Assembly: GCF_030317145.1 (NCBI RefSeq)
Contig: NZ_JASZYE010000002.1
Location: 248,001 to 312,000 of the forward strand
DNA length: 64,000 nucleotides
Direction of reading: 5' to 3'
Source: Variovorax flavidus
Lineage (GTDB): Bacteria; Pseudomonadota; Gammaproteobacteria; Burkholderiales; Burkholderiaceae_C
Both the position numbers and the translations under genes were made by a program. A model generated the notes under the pieces. The model was not told where the DNA came from. It did no database searches and saw only the letters and a program-made list of their open reading frames with translations. Of this stretch, positions 51,866 through 61,751 are shown piece after piece (position 1 is the stretch's first letter; each line of letters begins with the position of its first letter).

Positions 51866-53932
51866 TCATGTTACCGGTAGCGTGAACCGGAAAATGGTGC
51901 CGCGCGGGCGCTGGGCCTCGAACATCAGCACGCCGCCGTGCTGCTCGACGACCGTGCGGCACAGGCTCAGCCCCAGGCCCATGCCATCGGGCCGCGTGGT
52001 GAAGAAGGGCGTGAAGAGCCGCTCGGCCACCTCTGCGCTGATGCCGCAACCGACATCCGCGACGGAGAACTCGAGCCAGCGGCGCGCATCGACTGCGGCT
52101 GCGCCTTCGCCGTCCCGCCCGACGCCGCCCGCACGCACGACCTTCAGGCGCAGCACACGATCCGTCAGTTCGGGCATGTCCATCGCCTGCATGCCGTTGC
52201 GCGCGAGGTTGAGCAGCACCTGCTCGACCAGCGTGCGGTCGCAGAACACCGCAGGCAGCCGGTCTTCGAGCGCCAGTTCGACACGGACGCCGAGCTTGCG
52301 CGCCTGCAAGCGCACCAGGGGCAGCACGGCATCGACCAGCGCATGCGGCGCCACGGCTTCTCGCGTGCGATCGCGCCGGCGCACGAAGTCGTGCACGCTG
52401 CGGATCACCTGGCCGGCGCGGTCGGCCTGCTCCGCGATGCGGCGCACCGCCATCGCGACCTCGTCGTGGTCGCGGCTGCGCTGCTGCGAGCGATCGGCGC
52501 CCAGCAGGTTGAGCGAACCGCTCGCATAGCTGGCGATCGCCGCCAGCGGCTGAGTGAGTTCGTGGCTGAGCAGCGATGCCATTTCGCCGACGGTCGCCAA
52601 GCGCGCGCTGGCCTGCAGGCGCTCCTGGCTGGCGCGCGAGAGTTCCTCGATGCGGCGCTGCTCGCTGATGTCGATGAAGGCGCTCATCCATCCGGTCTGC
52701 GAGCCATGCGCGTTGATCAGCGGCGCCTCGAAGATCAGCACCGGAAAACGGGTGCCGTCCTTGCGCATGAAGACCGATTCGAAGCCTTCGCGCGGCGGCA
52801 CCGCTCCGGCCATGCGCACCGCCTGCCGGCGCTGGTATTCGTGCGCGAGTTCGGTCGGCCAGTAGGGTGCTTCGCCATCACTGCTCATGAGTTCGTCGGC
52901 GCCGAAGCCCACCATCTCGCAGAACGCGGGATTCACATAGGTGATGTGGCCCTGCAGGTCCCGCGCACGCAGCCCCGTGATGACGGAGTCTTCCATGGCC
53001 TTGCGAAACGCGAGGGCATCGGCCAGGTCGCGCTCGGCGCGCAGGCGCCTTCGCGTGTCGCGCGCGAGCAGCACCAGCACCGACACCAGCGCGATCGAGA
53101 TCGCCGTGACCAGCGCGGTCAGCATGTTCGGGAAGAGATCGGGCACCGCGCGCCAGCCGTCGACGCGCAGCATCATGGTGGCGCCGGGCAGGTCGATGAT
53201 CTGCTGGGCCGTGAACACGCGCGTGCCCACGCGGCGCGGCGCGCCGATGGCGACGAGCCGCGTGCCGTCGGCTTCGGTGAACGCGACTTCCTGCCCACGG
53301 CTGAGCGTGGGCGCCACGAGTTCGATCAGCGTGTCGCGCAACGAATAGGAGGCCACGAGGTAGCCCCCGCCTTCCACCGGCAGGCACAACTCCATCACTT
53401 CGAAGCCGGTGCCCTGGGAGAAAGGGAGGTAGTGGCTCGGCGAATACGCCGGCGCGCCCAGCTTGCGCGCGGCGGCACAGGCGAGCTGGACGTCGGGCTG
53501 GTCGGCGCCTCTGCGGGCCTCTTCGAAGGCATGCCTGCGGTAGGGCGTATCGACCGAGCCGCGCAGTTGCAGTCCCGCGTCTCGCCATTCGAGGCGCAGC
53601 CATTCGCGGTGTTCGCGCAGGAGGTCGGCGGCACGGGCTTCCCACTGCTCGCGGTCCACGCCGTAGCCCAGCGATGCGCGCAGCGTCTGCGCATTGCGCT
53701 GCAGGCCGACGCGCAGGTCGGACACGGCGTCGGCCGTGTCGCGGTCGAGCACATTCTGGGTCTGCTCGACCTCATGCCGTCCGGCCAGCCACACCACGGT
53801 GACGAGCAGCACCAGCACGAGCACGGCCAGCAGCACCCACAGGAACCAGCGCCGCCACACGGAGCGCAGGAAGCGCAGCCGCGCGAACGCGGGACGCAGA
53901 ACGCGGGCGACGGGCAACGGAGGCGAGGACAC
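51866..53932 (-). CDS. Membrane-bound PAS sensor histidine kinase
   Basis: A 688-residue kinase. Two transmembrane helices (WFLWVLLAVLVLVLLVTVVW near 30-50 and a second near 270-290) enclose a periplasmic sensor domain. A PAS domain follows (DLQGHITYVNPAFCEMVGFG). The phospho-acceptor segment is LLSHELTQPLAAIASYASGS. The ATP-binding domain carries the N box (LLNLARNGMQAMDM), DVGCGIS and GMGLGLSLCRTVVEQHGG. This Q-P-L-A-A-I type of H box groups it with the FixL/DctB/TodS-like kinases. The start is GTG at 53932, five bases after the nitrilase stop. The partner regulator is at 51104. Confidence 0.9.
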   Translation of the reverse strand: MSSPPLPVARVLRPAFARLRFLRSVWRRWFLWVLLAVLVLVLLVTVVWLAGRHEVEQTQNVLDRDTADAVSDLRVGLQRNAQTLRASLGYGVDREQWEARAADLLREHREWLRLEWRDAGLQLRGSVDTPYRRHAFEEARRGADQPDVQLACAAARKLGAPAYSPSHYLPFSQGTGFEVMELCLPVEGGGYLVASYSLRDTLIELVAPTLSRGQEVAFTEADGTRLVAIGAPRRVGTRVFTAQQIIDLPGATMMLRVDGWRAVPDLFPNMLTALVTAISIALVSVLVLLARDTRRRLRAERDLADALAFRKAMEDSVITGLRARDLQGHITYVNPAFCEMVGFGADELMSSDGEAPYWPTELAHEYQRRQAVRMAGAVPPREGFESVFMRKDGTRFPVLIFEAPLINAHGSQTGWMSAFIDISEQRRIEELSRASQERLQASARLATVGEMASLLSHELTQPLAAIASYASGSLNLLGADRSQQRSRDHDEVAMAVRRIAEQADRAGQVIRSVHDFVRRRDRTREAVAPHALVDAVLPLVRLQARKLGVRVELALEDRLPAVFCDRTLVEQVLLNLARNGMQAMDMPELTDRVLRLKVVRAGGVGRDGEGAAAVDARRWLEFSVADVGCGISAEVAERLFTPFFTTRPDGMGLGLSLCRTVVEQHGGVLMFEAQRPRGTIFRFTLPVT

Positions 53933-53937
53933 CGGGT

Positions 53938-54753
53938 TCAGAGCACGCAGTGCGACAGCACCGGCAGTTGCGTCCGCGCACGCTCGACCTGCTGCGCATC
54001 GATGTCGAACAGCACGACGGCTTCGTCGACGGCCTGCTGCGCCACCACCGTGCCCCAGGGATCGACCACCATCGACTGGCCCCAGGTGTGGCGGCCGTTC
54101 TCGTGCGTGCCGCCTTGCGCGGGTGCGACGACCCAGGCGAGGTTCTCGATGGCACGCGCGCGCAGCAGCACTTCCCAGTGCGCGGCGCCGGTGGTGCGCG
54201 TGAAGGCGCTGGGCACGAGCATCAGGTCGGCACCCTGCCGCGCCAGCGCGCGATAGAGCTCGGGGAAGCGAAGGTCATAGCACACGCTCATGCCCACGCG
54301 CCAGCGGTGGCCGTCGCGCGAGGGCAGGTCGAAGCACACGGGCTGCGAGCCCGGCGCGATGACCCGGCGCTCGTCGTAGCGCTCGCGGCCGTTGTCGAAG
54401 TAGAACAGGTGGATCTTGTCGTAGCGCGCGACGCGGGCGCCGTCCGGCCCGTAGACCAGCGAGCTGTTGAAGACGTGGTTGTCGTCGTCCGTCTCGAGCG
54501 GCAAGGTGCCGCCGACGATCCACAGCCCGAACTCGCGTGCGGCATCGGCCAGGAAGCTCTGCACGGAACCCGCGCCGGCGGTCTCGCGCAATGCGAGCTT
54601 GTCGGTGTCGCGCGCACCCATCATGCAGAAGTACTCGGGGAGCACGGCGAGTTCGGCGCCTTGCGACGCGGCTTCGCCCAGCAGCGCATGAGCGCGCGCC
54701 AGATTGGCCTCGCGTGCGATGGCCGACACCATCTGGATCGCTGCGACTTTCAT
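53938..54753 (-). CDS. Nitrilase-superfamily carbon-nitrogen hydrolase (Nit2/NitR-like)
   Basis: A 271-residue amidase of the nitrilase superfamily. The catalytic triad is visible as E40 (LPEYFCMMG), K113 (YDKIHLFYFD) and C158 (SVCYDLRFPE). The overall pattern, with GGTLPLETDD and FNSSLVYGPDG, fits the deaminated-glutathione/omega-amidase-like branch. ATG at 54753 begins the conserved strand. The gene is 34 bases downstream of yhdP and 5 bases upstream of the kinase, so a yhdP-nitrilase-kinase-regulator transcript is likely. Confidence 0.9.
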   Translation of the reverse strand: MKVAAIQMVSAIAREANLARAHALLGEAASQGAELAVLPEYFCMMGARDTDKLALRETAGAGSVQSFLADAAREFGLWIVGGTLPLETDDDNHVFNSSLVYGPDGARVARYDKIHLFYFDNGRERYDERRVIAPGSQPVCFDLPSRDGHRWRVGMSVCYDLRFPELYRALARQGADLMLVPSAFTRTTGAAHWEVLLRARAIENLAWVVAPAQGGTHENGRHTWGQSMVVDPWGTVVAQQAVDEAVVLFDIDAQQVERARTQLPVLSHCVL

Positions 54754-54787
54754 GGCGAAACTCCTTGTCCGGGTCCTGTGGGTTGTT

Positions 54788-57700
54788 CTAGCGCAAGGTG
54801 GGCACGGCCGGCGGCGTGCCCAGGGCCTCGGGGGTGAGCCGTCGCGGCACCCTGGTGATCTTGGGGTCGGTCCAGGTGCCGTCGATCTGGAACTCCTGCG
54901 TCGCGGCGGCGACCAACGGCCGGCTCAACACCATCTGGGCGAGGAAGGCGCCGATGCCGATGGCCGGGTTGATCGCCGTCGCGACCAATGCGGCCGTGCC
55001 GGCACTGATCTCGGGCACCACGACGACGCGGATATTCTGCGTCTCGCGCGCGAGGTCGGCGGAGCCGTCCATCAGCACGGCGGCGTTCACGCCCTTCATC
55101 TGCAGGTTGTTGGTGGACGCCACGCCCTGGTCGATCTTGACGTCGCCACGCAGGAAGTCGAAGGCGAAGCCCTGGCTGAAGATGTCGCGGAAATCCAGCG
55201 TGAGCCGCCGCGGCAGCGCCTGAAGGCTGAGCACGCCGAGCAGCTTGGCCATGCCGGGGTCGGCCTTGAGGAACTGCCCCGATTCGACGTTGATCTGCAT
55301 TTGACCGCCGAGGCTCGGATAGTCCAGCGAGAAGGGCGATCCGGTCCATTGCACATCGCCTTCGAGCCGGCCGCGTCCGCGCCGCACGACGTCCTTCATG
55401 CCGAAGCGCGTGAGCAGCGCGCCCGCGTCGGCGATCTCGAGCTTGAAATCCATGCTGGTGCGACGTTGGTCGCGTCCCGCCGCCGCGGCGCTGCCCGGCG
55501 GCGCGGCCCAGGAGCCCTGCGCGGTGAAGGTGGCGTCCGGATTGATGAGGGCCAGGCGGTTGAGCCGCCATTCGCGACCGGCGCCGCCACGGTTGACCGC
55601 ATCGATCTCCGCACGCCCGAGACGATGGCCCAACAGCTCGAAGTCCTCGACGGCGATGTCGAGCGCGGGCAAGGTGCTGGGCTGCTCGTCGAGCAGCGAC
55701 TCGACCGCCGTGGCCTCGCTGCGCGCGATCTTGAGCCGCGCGAGCCGCGCGTATAGGCGCCCGGCCTGTGCGTGACGGTATTCCGCGTAGCCGCTGAGTT
55801 CGGTGGCGTCGACGTTGGCGCGCCAGAGCTGGCCCTCGCGCGTACCGCCGAGCACCACGTCGTGCAGCGTGCGGCCGCCGAACACGAGCTCCTGTGCGCG
55901 CAGCGCGATGATGGTGGGCAGGTAGGACAGCGCTTCGTCTCCGCCGTCCGCAGCGGCAGCCGTCTCGGCCGCCTTGCCGGTCGCCGCGCCGAAGATCGAC
56001 TGCCACGCGCCCACGTCGAGCCGCGTGAAGCGCAGGTTCGCGAAAACGCCGCGTTCCGGCGGGGCCGCGGATTCCCCGGCCGCCAGGCCGATGCCGATGC
56101 CGCCGCGCAGCACGCGGGGCTGCGCGCCGGAAATGTCCCGCACATAGACCACCGACGCCACGCGGCCGAGGTCGACCGAGATCTGGTCGTGGAGCACTGA
56201 AGGCGCAGATCCGGGCCGACCCTCGCGCGCCACGATCTTCTTCTCGACACGCAGCGGCATCGATTCGTCGGCGGCCTTGGTCAGCGGCGGCGGCAGTTGC
56301 AGCGCGAGCCCTTGCAGGGTGCTGGTGACCAGGAATTCGGTCGCGCCATCGCGCACCGAGAAGTTGAGCGCGTAGGGCGTGCTGCCGGTCGCGTTGGCCG
56401 CCACGCGCGAGAGCCAGTCGACCTCGCGCACTGCGCGCAGCCCGTCGGCGCTGGCAGTGCCCTGAACGCGGAAGCTCAGGTCCTGCGAAGCACTGCCGAA
56501 GCGGCCGCTGCCTTCGACGCGCATGGCGCCGCCGAGGGCGCGGGCCTGCACGCCCGCCAGCGAGAAGCCGCTTTCGGTGAAGCTCAGCGTGCCCTTGGCC
56601 TGCGACAGCGTCGGCGCCTGCGGCGAGAGCTGGACCTCGTTGTCCAACAGTACGACGCTGGCCTGCACCTTCGATTTGTCCAGGGCCGAGAGCGGCAGTT
56701 CGAGCCGGAGCTTGTAGTCGGCATTGCCGGTCGCGCGCATGCCCGCGAGAGTCGACTCGGCCTCGCCCGTCAGGGGGGCGCCGGCGTGCAGCAGTTCGTT
56801 GAGTGGTCCCTTGGCCTGGGCGTCGACCTTGAGCAGCGGCGCATGGTGCGCCATGTCGGCGATCTGCGCCTCGGCCTTCGTCACCTCGATGCCGGGCGCG
56901 CCGGAAATGCGGCCGCGCGCATTGCGCACCAGCATGCCGGCGCGCTCGAAGACCAGCTCGCCGGACAGGCCGCTGAGCGCAGGCCAGACCACCTTGGCGC
57001 CCGGCGCGGGTGGCACGTAGGCATAGGTGACGTCGGCGACACGCGCGACGATGCGGAAGTCGCCGTGCTTCGGGTCCATGAAGGGCATGTCGTGCAGATC
57101 GCCCTTGACCTTGAAGTCGACGCTGCTCGCGGTGCCCTTGGTGACTGCATCGCGCACGTAGTCGCGCGTGTGCTTGGGAATGTGCAGCGGGAGATAGCGA
57201 TGGACGCGCGTTCCGTCGGCGCGCGTGAGCTTGCCCTGCAGGTCGAGCACGCCCGGGTAGCGCCCGGCACTGCGCGACACGGCGGGGTCGCTCGTGCGCC
57301 AGCTGGCCTGTGCCTCGCCCTCGGCGTCGACGTTGGCGAAGCGCAGGTTCGCAACCTGAACCTGCACGGCCTCGCCGTCGAGCTTCCACTGCAACTGTGT
57401 GGAGAGCTGGTCGATCGGAACCACGGGCTCCTCGAACACGCCGGGCAGATCCAGCGCGCCCTTGGCGATCGACAAGGATGCGCTGCCGCCCGCCTGGTTC
57501 GCGTCGAAGTCGATGGTCGCGCCTCGCACGCCGGGCGTTCCGACGGGCACGGGCGGCGGTTCCGCCGTCGCACCGCTGGCCGGCGCGGCCGGGCGCGGAA
57601 CGCTCCGGCCCGCGGCGGGCGCTTCGGCCGCGGGTGCAGGGGCATCGACGTGCTCGCCGCGCTGCGAGGCGATGCCGAAATTGCTCATGCGGCCACGCAG

Positions 57701-58945
57701 CTGGTATTTGTCGGGCGCACCGGCCGAGCCTTGCCAGCTGGCGTCGATGTGCTCGACCAGTCCGTGCGGCTCGTAGGACTCGATGAGCTTGCGCGTGGCA
57801 TCGCCGAGCGGCAGGCGATCGGCGATCAGCGCGATCGCGGCGAGATCGAGCCGGTCCGCGCGCACCGCACCGCGCTCGGGCACGCGGTCCTTGGCCGGCG
57901 TGTGCTGGAACCACAGGTTGCCGCCCGGCCAGCGCATGCCGTCGGCAGTGTCAAACTGCAGGTTGGTGGTGGAGAACTCCAGCGTCTGGTCCGTCAGCTT
58001 GCCGGCGAGACGCCCGGTGACGCCGCGCAGGACCAGGGGTTCGAGGCCCTTGGCGAGGGAAGCGTCGATCTTCGCCAGCGCCAGATCGGCCACGGCGCCG
58101 GTCAGCTTGCCGTCGTTGACGTCGAGCCACACGCGCATGCCGCCGCTGCCTTCGCGTATCCGCGCATCGAGATCCATGTACCGGCCGAGCCGCGTGACGT
58201 CGATGTACGGCAGGTCGCCGTACAGCTGGCCGTCCCACGTGCGCCAGTTGCCGCTGCGCACCGACAGGAGCGGTTGGCGGAACTTGCCGCGCAGCGTGAA
58301 GCGCTCGCCCCACCCGGCAGGCGGTGTGGCGTCGAGGCGCATCGAATGGCTCCGGCTGCCGTTGCGGGCGACGAACTGCACGTCGGTCAGCAGCAGCGGC
58401 GTCGTCTTGCGCAGGTCATCGGTCCAGCGCACCGTGCCGCCCTGGACGACCACCTCGCGCTGGGCGAAGAACCAGTCGGCCCCGTCGCCGCCGCCGGTGG
58501 TGTCGGTGGACATGTCGAGCCCGGCCACGTGCAGCTTGCCGAGCGCATCGCGCCGCACCTCGACCTGGGGACGCTCTATATAGAGCTGCTCGAAGCTCAG
58601 GTTCCACAGCGATCGCGGGGAGACGCTGGCGACCACGCGTTCGAGCCGCAGCGCCTCCTGCTTGCGCGCGTCCTGGAGCACCACGTCCCGCAGTTCGACG
58701 GTAGGAAAGAAGCTGCCCGAGCGGGCCGAGATCGACCCGATGAGAACCGGTACGCCGATGGCGCGAGTGGCCTGCGCTTCCAGCGCGACACGGTAGTCGC
58801 CGATTCGCGGCACAATCCAAATGTGTAGGACAACGACTGACAGCGCCAGCAGGAGCCATGCACCGAGCAGCAAACCCAACAACCAGCGCGCCGTCACAGC
58901 GGTGATCTTGAGCAGACGTGAAGGGGAAGACGTCGTGTCGTTCAT
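54788..58945 (-). CDS. yhdP: YhdP-family AsmA-like phospholipid transport protein
   Basis: A 1385-residue inner-membrane-anchored, periplasm-spanning protein. One N-terminal helix (LLGLLLGAWLLLALSVVVLH) is followed by the long beta-groove body of the AsmA/TamB-like superfamily. YhdP proteins carry phospholipids to the outer membrane. N-terminal features are IGSISARSGSFFPTVELRDV and a DUF3971-like region. The C-terminal DUF3971/AsmA_2 region contains LSLQALPRRLTLDFRDIFSQ and GFAFDFLRGDVKIDQGVAST. ATG at 58945 is chosen; a longer frame overlaps the divergent glnE promoter. It is divergent from glnE with a 25-base gap. Confidence 0.9.
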   Translation of the reverse strand: MNDTTSSPSRLLKITAVTARWLLGLLLGAWLLLALSVVVLHIWIVPRIGDYRVALEAQATRAIGVPVLIGSISARSGSFFPTVELRDVVLQDARKQEALRLERVVASVSPRSLWNLSFEQLYIERPQVEVRRDALGKLHVAGLDMSTDTTGGGDGADWFFAQREVVVQGGTVRWTDDLRKTTPLLLTDVQFVARNGSRSHSMRLDATPPAGWGERFTLRGKFRQPLLSVRSGNWRTWDGQLYGDLPYIDVTRLGRYMDLDARIREGSGGMRVWLDVNDGKLTGAVADLALAKIDASLAKGLEPLVLRGVTGRLAGKLTDQTLEFSTTNLQFDTADGMRWPGGNLWFQHTPAKDRVPERGAVRADRLDLAAIALIADRLPLGDATRKLIESYEPHGLVEHIDASWQGSAGAPDKYQLRGRMSNFGIASQRGEHVDAPAPAAEAPAAGRSVPRPAAPASGATAEPPPVPVGTPGVRGATIDFDANQAGGSASLSIAKGALDLPGVFEEPVVPIDQLSTQLQWKLDGEAVQVQVANLRFANVDAEGEAQASWRTSDPAVSRSAGRYPGVLDLQGKLTRADGTRVHRYLPLHIPKHTRDYVRDAVTKGTASSVDFKVKGDLHDMPFMDPKHGDFRIVARVADVTYAYVPPAPGAKVVWPALSGLSGELVFERAGMLVRNARGRISGAPGIEVTKAEAQIADMAHHAPLLKVDAQAKGPLNELLHAGAPLTGEAESTLAGMRATGNADYKLRLELPLSALDKSKVQASVVLLDNEVQLSPQAPTLSQAKGTLSFTESGFSLAGVQARALGGAMRVEGSGRFGSASQDLSFRVQGTASADGLRAVREVDWLSRVAANATGSTPYALNFSVRDGATEFLVTSTLQGLALQLPPPLTKAADESMPLRVEKKIVAREGRPGSAPSVLHDQISVDLGRVASVVYVRDISGAQPRVLRGGIGIGLAAGESAAPPERGVFANLRFTRLDVGAWQSIFGAATGKAAETAAAADGGDEALSYLPTIIALRAQELVFGGRTLHDVVLGGTREGQLWRANVDATELSGYAEYRHAQAGRLYARLARLKIARSEATAVESLLDEQPSTLPALDIAVEDFELLGHRLGRAEIDAVNRGGAGREWRLNRLALINPDATFTAQGSWAAPPGSAAAAGRDQRRTSMDFKLEIADAGALLTRFGMKDVVRRGRGRLEGDVQWTGSPFSLDYPSLGGQMQINVESGQFLKADPGMAKLLGVLSLQALPRRLTLDFRDIFSQGFAFDFLRGDVKIDQGVASTNNLQMKGVNAAVLMDGSADLARETQNIRVVVVPEISAGTAALVATAINPAIGIGAFLAQMVLSRPLVAAATQEFQIDGTWTDPKITRVPRRLTPEALGTPPAVPTLR

Positions 58946-58970
58946 TGAGGATCGCGCTGTGGCAGGAATT

Positions 58971-61751
58971 ATGACCGCCAGCTCCCACCCGGGTTCCACC
59001 GATGCCAAGGCGCATCGGTCGCCACCGGCATCCATCTCGCCAATTCCGCTCGCCGAGTACTCGCGCTTCGTGCAGCGGCTCAGGCGTCGCTATGCGGGCG
59101 AGCTTTCATTGCTGCCGCCCGGCGAACCGGTGAAGGCGCTCATCGCCGAAGCCTACGATGCCCTTCGATTGCGCGGGGACAATGTGGCGGATGCGCTGCG
59201 CACCGTGAGGCAGCTGGTGATGGAGCGGCTCATCACGCTCGATTGCGAAGCCCAGGCGCCGCTGGCCGTCGTGACCACCGCCGTGACCGAGCTGGCCGAA
59301 TTCGCGCTCGACGTCGCATGCCGCGAGGCCTGCGCCGAACTCGATGCCGCGCATGGCGCACCGCTGGGCGAGCAGGGCCAGCGCGCGCAACTCTGGGTCG
59401 TGGGCATGGGCAAGCTCGGCGCGCGCGAGCTCAATGTCTCGAGCGACATCGACCTGATCTACCTGTACGACCACGACGGCGAAACCGCTGGCGATGCCGA
59501 CGGCCGCGCGCGGCTGTCCAACCAGGAATACTTCGCGCGCGCAGTCAAGCGTATCTATGCGCTGGTAGGCGACACCACCGAGCACGGCTTCGTGTTCCGC
59601 GTGGACCTGGCGCTTCGCCCCAATGGCAATTCCGGGCCGAGCGTGGTGTCGCTCGATGCGCTGGAGGAGTATTTCCAGGTTCAGGGCCGGGAGTGGGAGC
59701 GTTTCGCCTGGCTCAAGAGCCGGGTCGTCGCGCCCTATTCCGTGGTGGCCGACCGCTCGGCGCAGGCGCTGCGCGGCGTGGTGCTGCCCTTCGTCTTCCG
59801 GCGCTACCTCGACTACAACGTGTTCGATTCGCTGCGCACCTTGCATCGGCAGATCCGCGAGCAGGCGGCGCGCCGCAGCGCGGGCCGGCCCGAACGCGCG
59901 AACGACGTCAAGCTGTCGCGCGGCGGCATCCGGGAGATCGAGTTCACCGTGCAGTTGCTGCAGGTGGTGCGCGGCGGACAATTCCCCGAGCTTCGCACCC
60001 GTCCCACGCTCGATGCATTGCAGCGGCTGGCACGCGCCAACCTCATGCCGCAGGAAACGGCCGACGCGTTGGCCTCGGCCTATGAATTCCTGCGCCGCGT
60101 GGAGCACCGAATCCAGTACCTGGACGACCAGCAGACCCATGTGCTGCCGGTCAACGACGACGACGTGCGCTGGATCGCGCAGACGATGGGCTACGCGGAC
60201 TGCTGCGCCTTCCTGGCGCAACTGGACGCGCATCGCGAGTTCGTGGCGCAGGAGTTCGACAAACTGCTCGGCGGCAAGAAGCCCTGCACGAACTGCAATG
60301 GCAAGTCCTCGGCCGGGCCGGTGATCGACCTGGCCGACCTGATCGAGGAACTGCCGGAACCCTTCGCCGGGCGCATCAAGGCCTGGTGCGACAACCCGCG
60401 CGTGCTGGCGCTGCGCGACGAAACGCGCGCGCGCCTGCGCCAGTTGGTGCAGCGCACCGGCCAGTGGCTGCGCGAACCCGACAGCGAAGCGCCGGGCAAG
60501 GTCGGCCACCACACCGACGGCGCGCTGCGCTGGGCCGACTGGATCGAGCCCCTGCTGCGCCGCGACAGCTACATCGCTTTGCTGGTCGAGCGGCCGGCGG
60601 TGCAGGAGCGCCTGCTGCGCCTGCTGGGCTCCGCCAAGTGGCCGGCGCGCTACCTCATGCAGCACCCGGGCGTGATCGACGAGCTGGCGAGCGACGAGAT
60701 GCTGTCCGGCCGCTTCGTCGCGGCCGAGTTCGAAGGCGAGCTTGAACGCCGCCACGTCTCGCTCACGCGTACCGGTGAGGCCGACGAGGAGCGCCTGCTC
60801 AACCTGCTGCGACACGCGCACCATGCCGAGCTGTTCCGCACGCTCGCACGCGACGTGGATGGGCGCATCACCGTCGAGCAGGTGGCCGACGACCTGAGCG
60901 CCCTGGCCGATTCGGTGCTGCGCGTCACGGCGCGCTGGTGCTGGCCGCACCTGCGCAACCCGCATCGGGAGCAGCCGCAGTTCGCGATCATCGGCTACGG
61001 AAAGCTCGGCGGAAAGGAACTGGGCTACGGCAGCGACCTGGACATCGTGTTTGTCTACGACGACGACGACGAGCGCGCCGGCGAGGTCTACGCGGCCTAT
61101 GTGCGCAAGCTGATCAACTGGCTCACGGTGAAGACGCGCGAAGGCGACCTGTTCGAGATCGACACCGCGCTGCGCCCCAACGGCAACTCGGGCCTGCTCA
61201 CGACCAGTTTCGAGGCCTACGAGAAATACCAGCTCGGCCGCGGCAGCAACACCGCATGGACCTGGGAGCACCAGGCCATGACCCGCGCGCGCTTCGTGCT
61301 GGGCGAGGCGTCGCTGGGCGATCGCTTCGACCGCATTCGCGACGCGGTGATCACCGCGCCGCGCGACCGCGACGCGCTCAAGGCCGAGATCGTCGCCATG
61401 CGCGAGAAGGTGCGCGCCGCGCGTCCGGTGAAGCCCGACCGCTTCGACGTCAAGCACAGTGCGGGCGGCATGGTGGATGCGGAGTTCGCCGTGCAGTTCC
61501 TGGTGCTGTCGGAGGCGAAGACGCATCCGGAGCTGATACCCAATCTCGGCAACATCGCCCTGCTGGTGCGTGCCGAGGCCGCCGGCCTGCTGCCCGAAGG
61601 CATCGGCCAGAACGCAGCGTCGGCCTATCGCGAGCTGCGGCGCGTCCAGCACCGGGCGCGGCTCAACGAAGAGCCCACGCAGGTGCCGATGGACTCGCTC
61701 GTGGCCGAGCGCGAGGCCATGCTGGCCTTGTGGAAGGCGGTGTTTGGCTAA
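58971..61751 (+). CDS. glnE: Glutamine synthetase adenylyltransferase/deadenylylase
   Basis: A 926-residue bifunctional enzyme that adds and removes AMP on glutamine synthetase in response to PII. The N-terminal nucleotidyltransferase domain has GMGKLGARELNVSSDIDLIY, and the C-terminal domain has IIGYGKLGGKELGYGSDLDI. Each is followed by a GlnD-PII-uridylyltransferase-like helical domain. AGGA precedes ATG 58971; the frame is open further upstream but that lies over the yhdP start. A short Cys segment (CTNCNGKSS) is between the domains. The rlpA start overlaps its 3' end. Confidence 0.95.
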   Translation: MTASSHPGSTDAKAHRSPPASISPIPLAEYSRFVQRLRRRYAGELSLLPPGEPVKALIAEAYDALRLRGDNVADALRTVRQLVMERLITLDCEAQAPLAVVTTAVTELAEFALDVACREACAELDAAHGAPLGEQGQRAQLWVVGMGKLGARELNVSSDIDLIYLYDHDGETAGDADGRARLSNQEYFARAVKRIYALVGDTTEHGFVFRVDLALRPNGNSGPSVVSLDALEEYFQVQGREWERFAWLKSRVVAPYSVVADRSAQALRGVVLPFVFRRYLDYNVFDSLRTLHRQIREQAARRSAGRPERANDVKLSRGGIREIEFTVQLLQVVRGGQFPELRTRPTLDALQRLARANLMPQETADALASAYEFLRRVEHRIQYLDDQQTHVLPVNDDDVRWIAQTMGYADCCAFLAQLDAHREFVAQEFDKLLGGKKPCTNCNGKSSAGPVIDLADLIEELPEPFAGRIKAWCDNPRVLALRDETRARLRQLVQRTGQWLREPDSEAPGKVGHHTDGALRWADWIEPLLRRDSYIALLVERPAVQERLLRLLGSAKWPARYLMQHPGVIDELASDEMLSGRFVAAEFEGELERRHVSLTRTGEADEERLLNLLRHAHHAELFRTLARDVDGRITVEQVADDLSALADSVLRVTARWCWPHLRNPHREQPQFAIIGYGKLGGKELGYGSDLDIVFVYDDDDERAGEVYAAYVRKLINWLTVKTREGDLFEIDTALRPNGNSGLLTTSFEAYEKYQLGRGSNTAWTWEHQAMTRARFVLGEASLGDRFDRIRDAVITAPRDRDALKAEIVAMREKVRAARPVKPDRFDVKHSAGGMVDAEFAVQFLVLSEAKTHPELIPNLGNIALLVRAEAAGLLPEGIGQNAASAYRELRRVQHRARLNEEPTQVPMDSLVAEREAMLALWKAVFG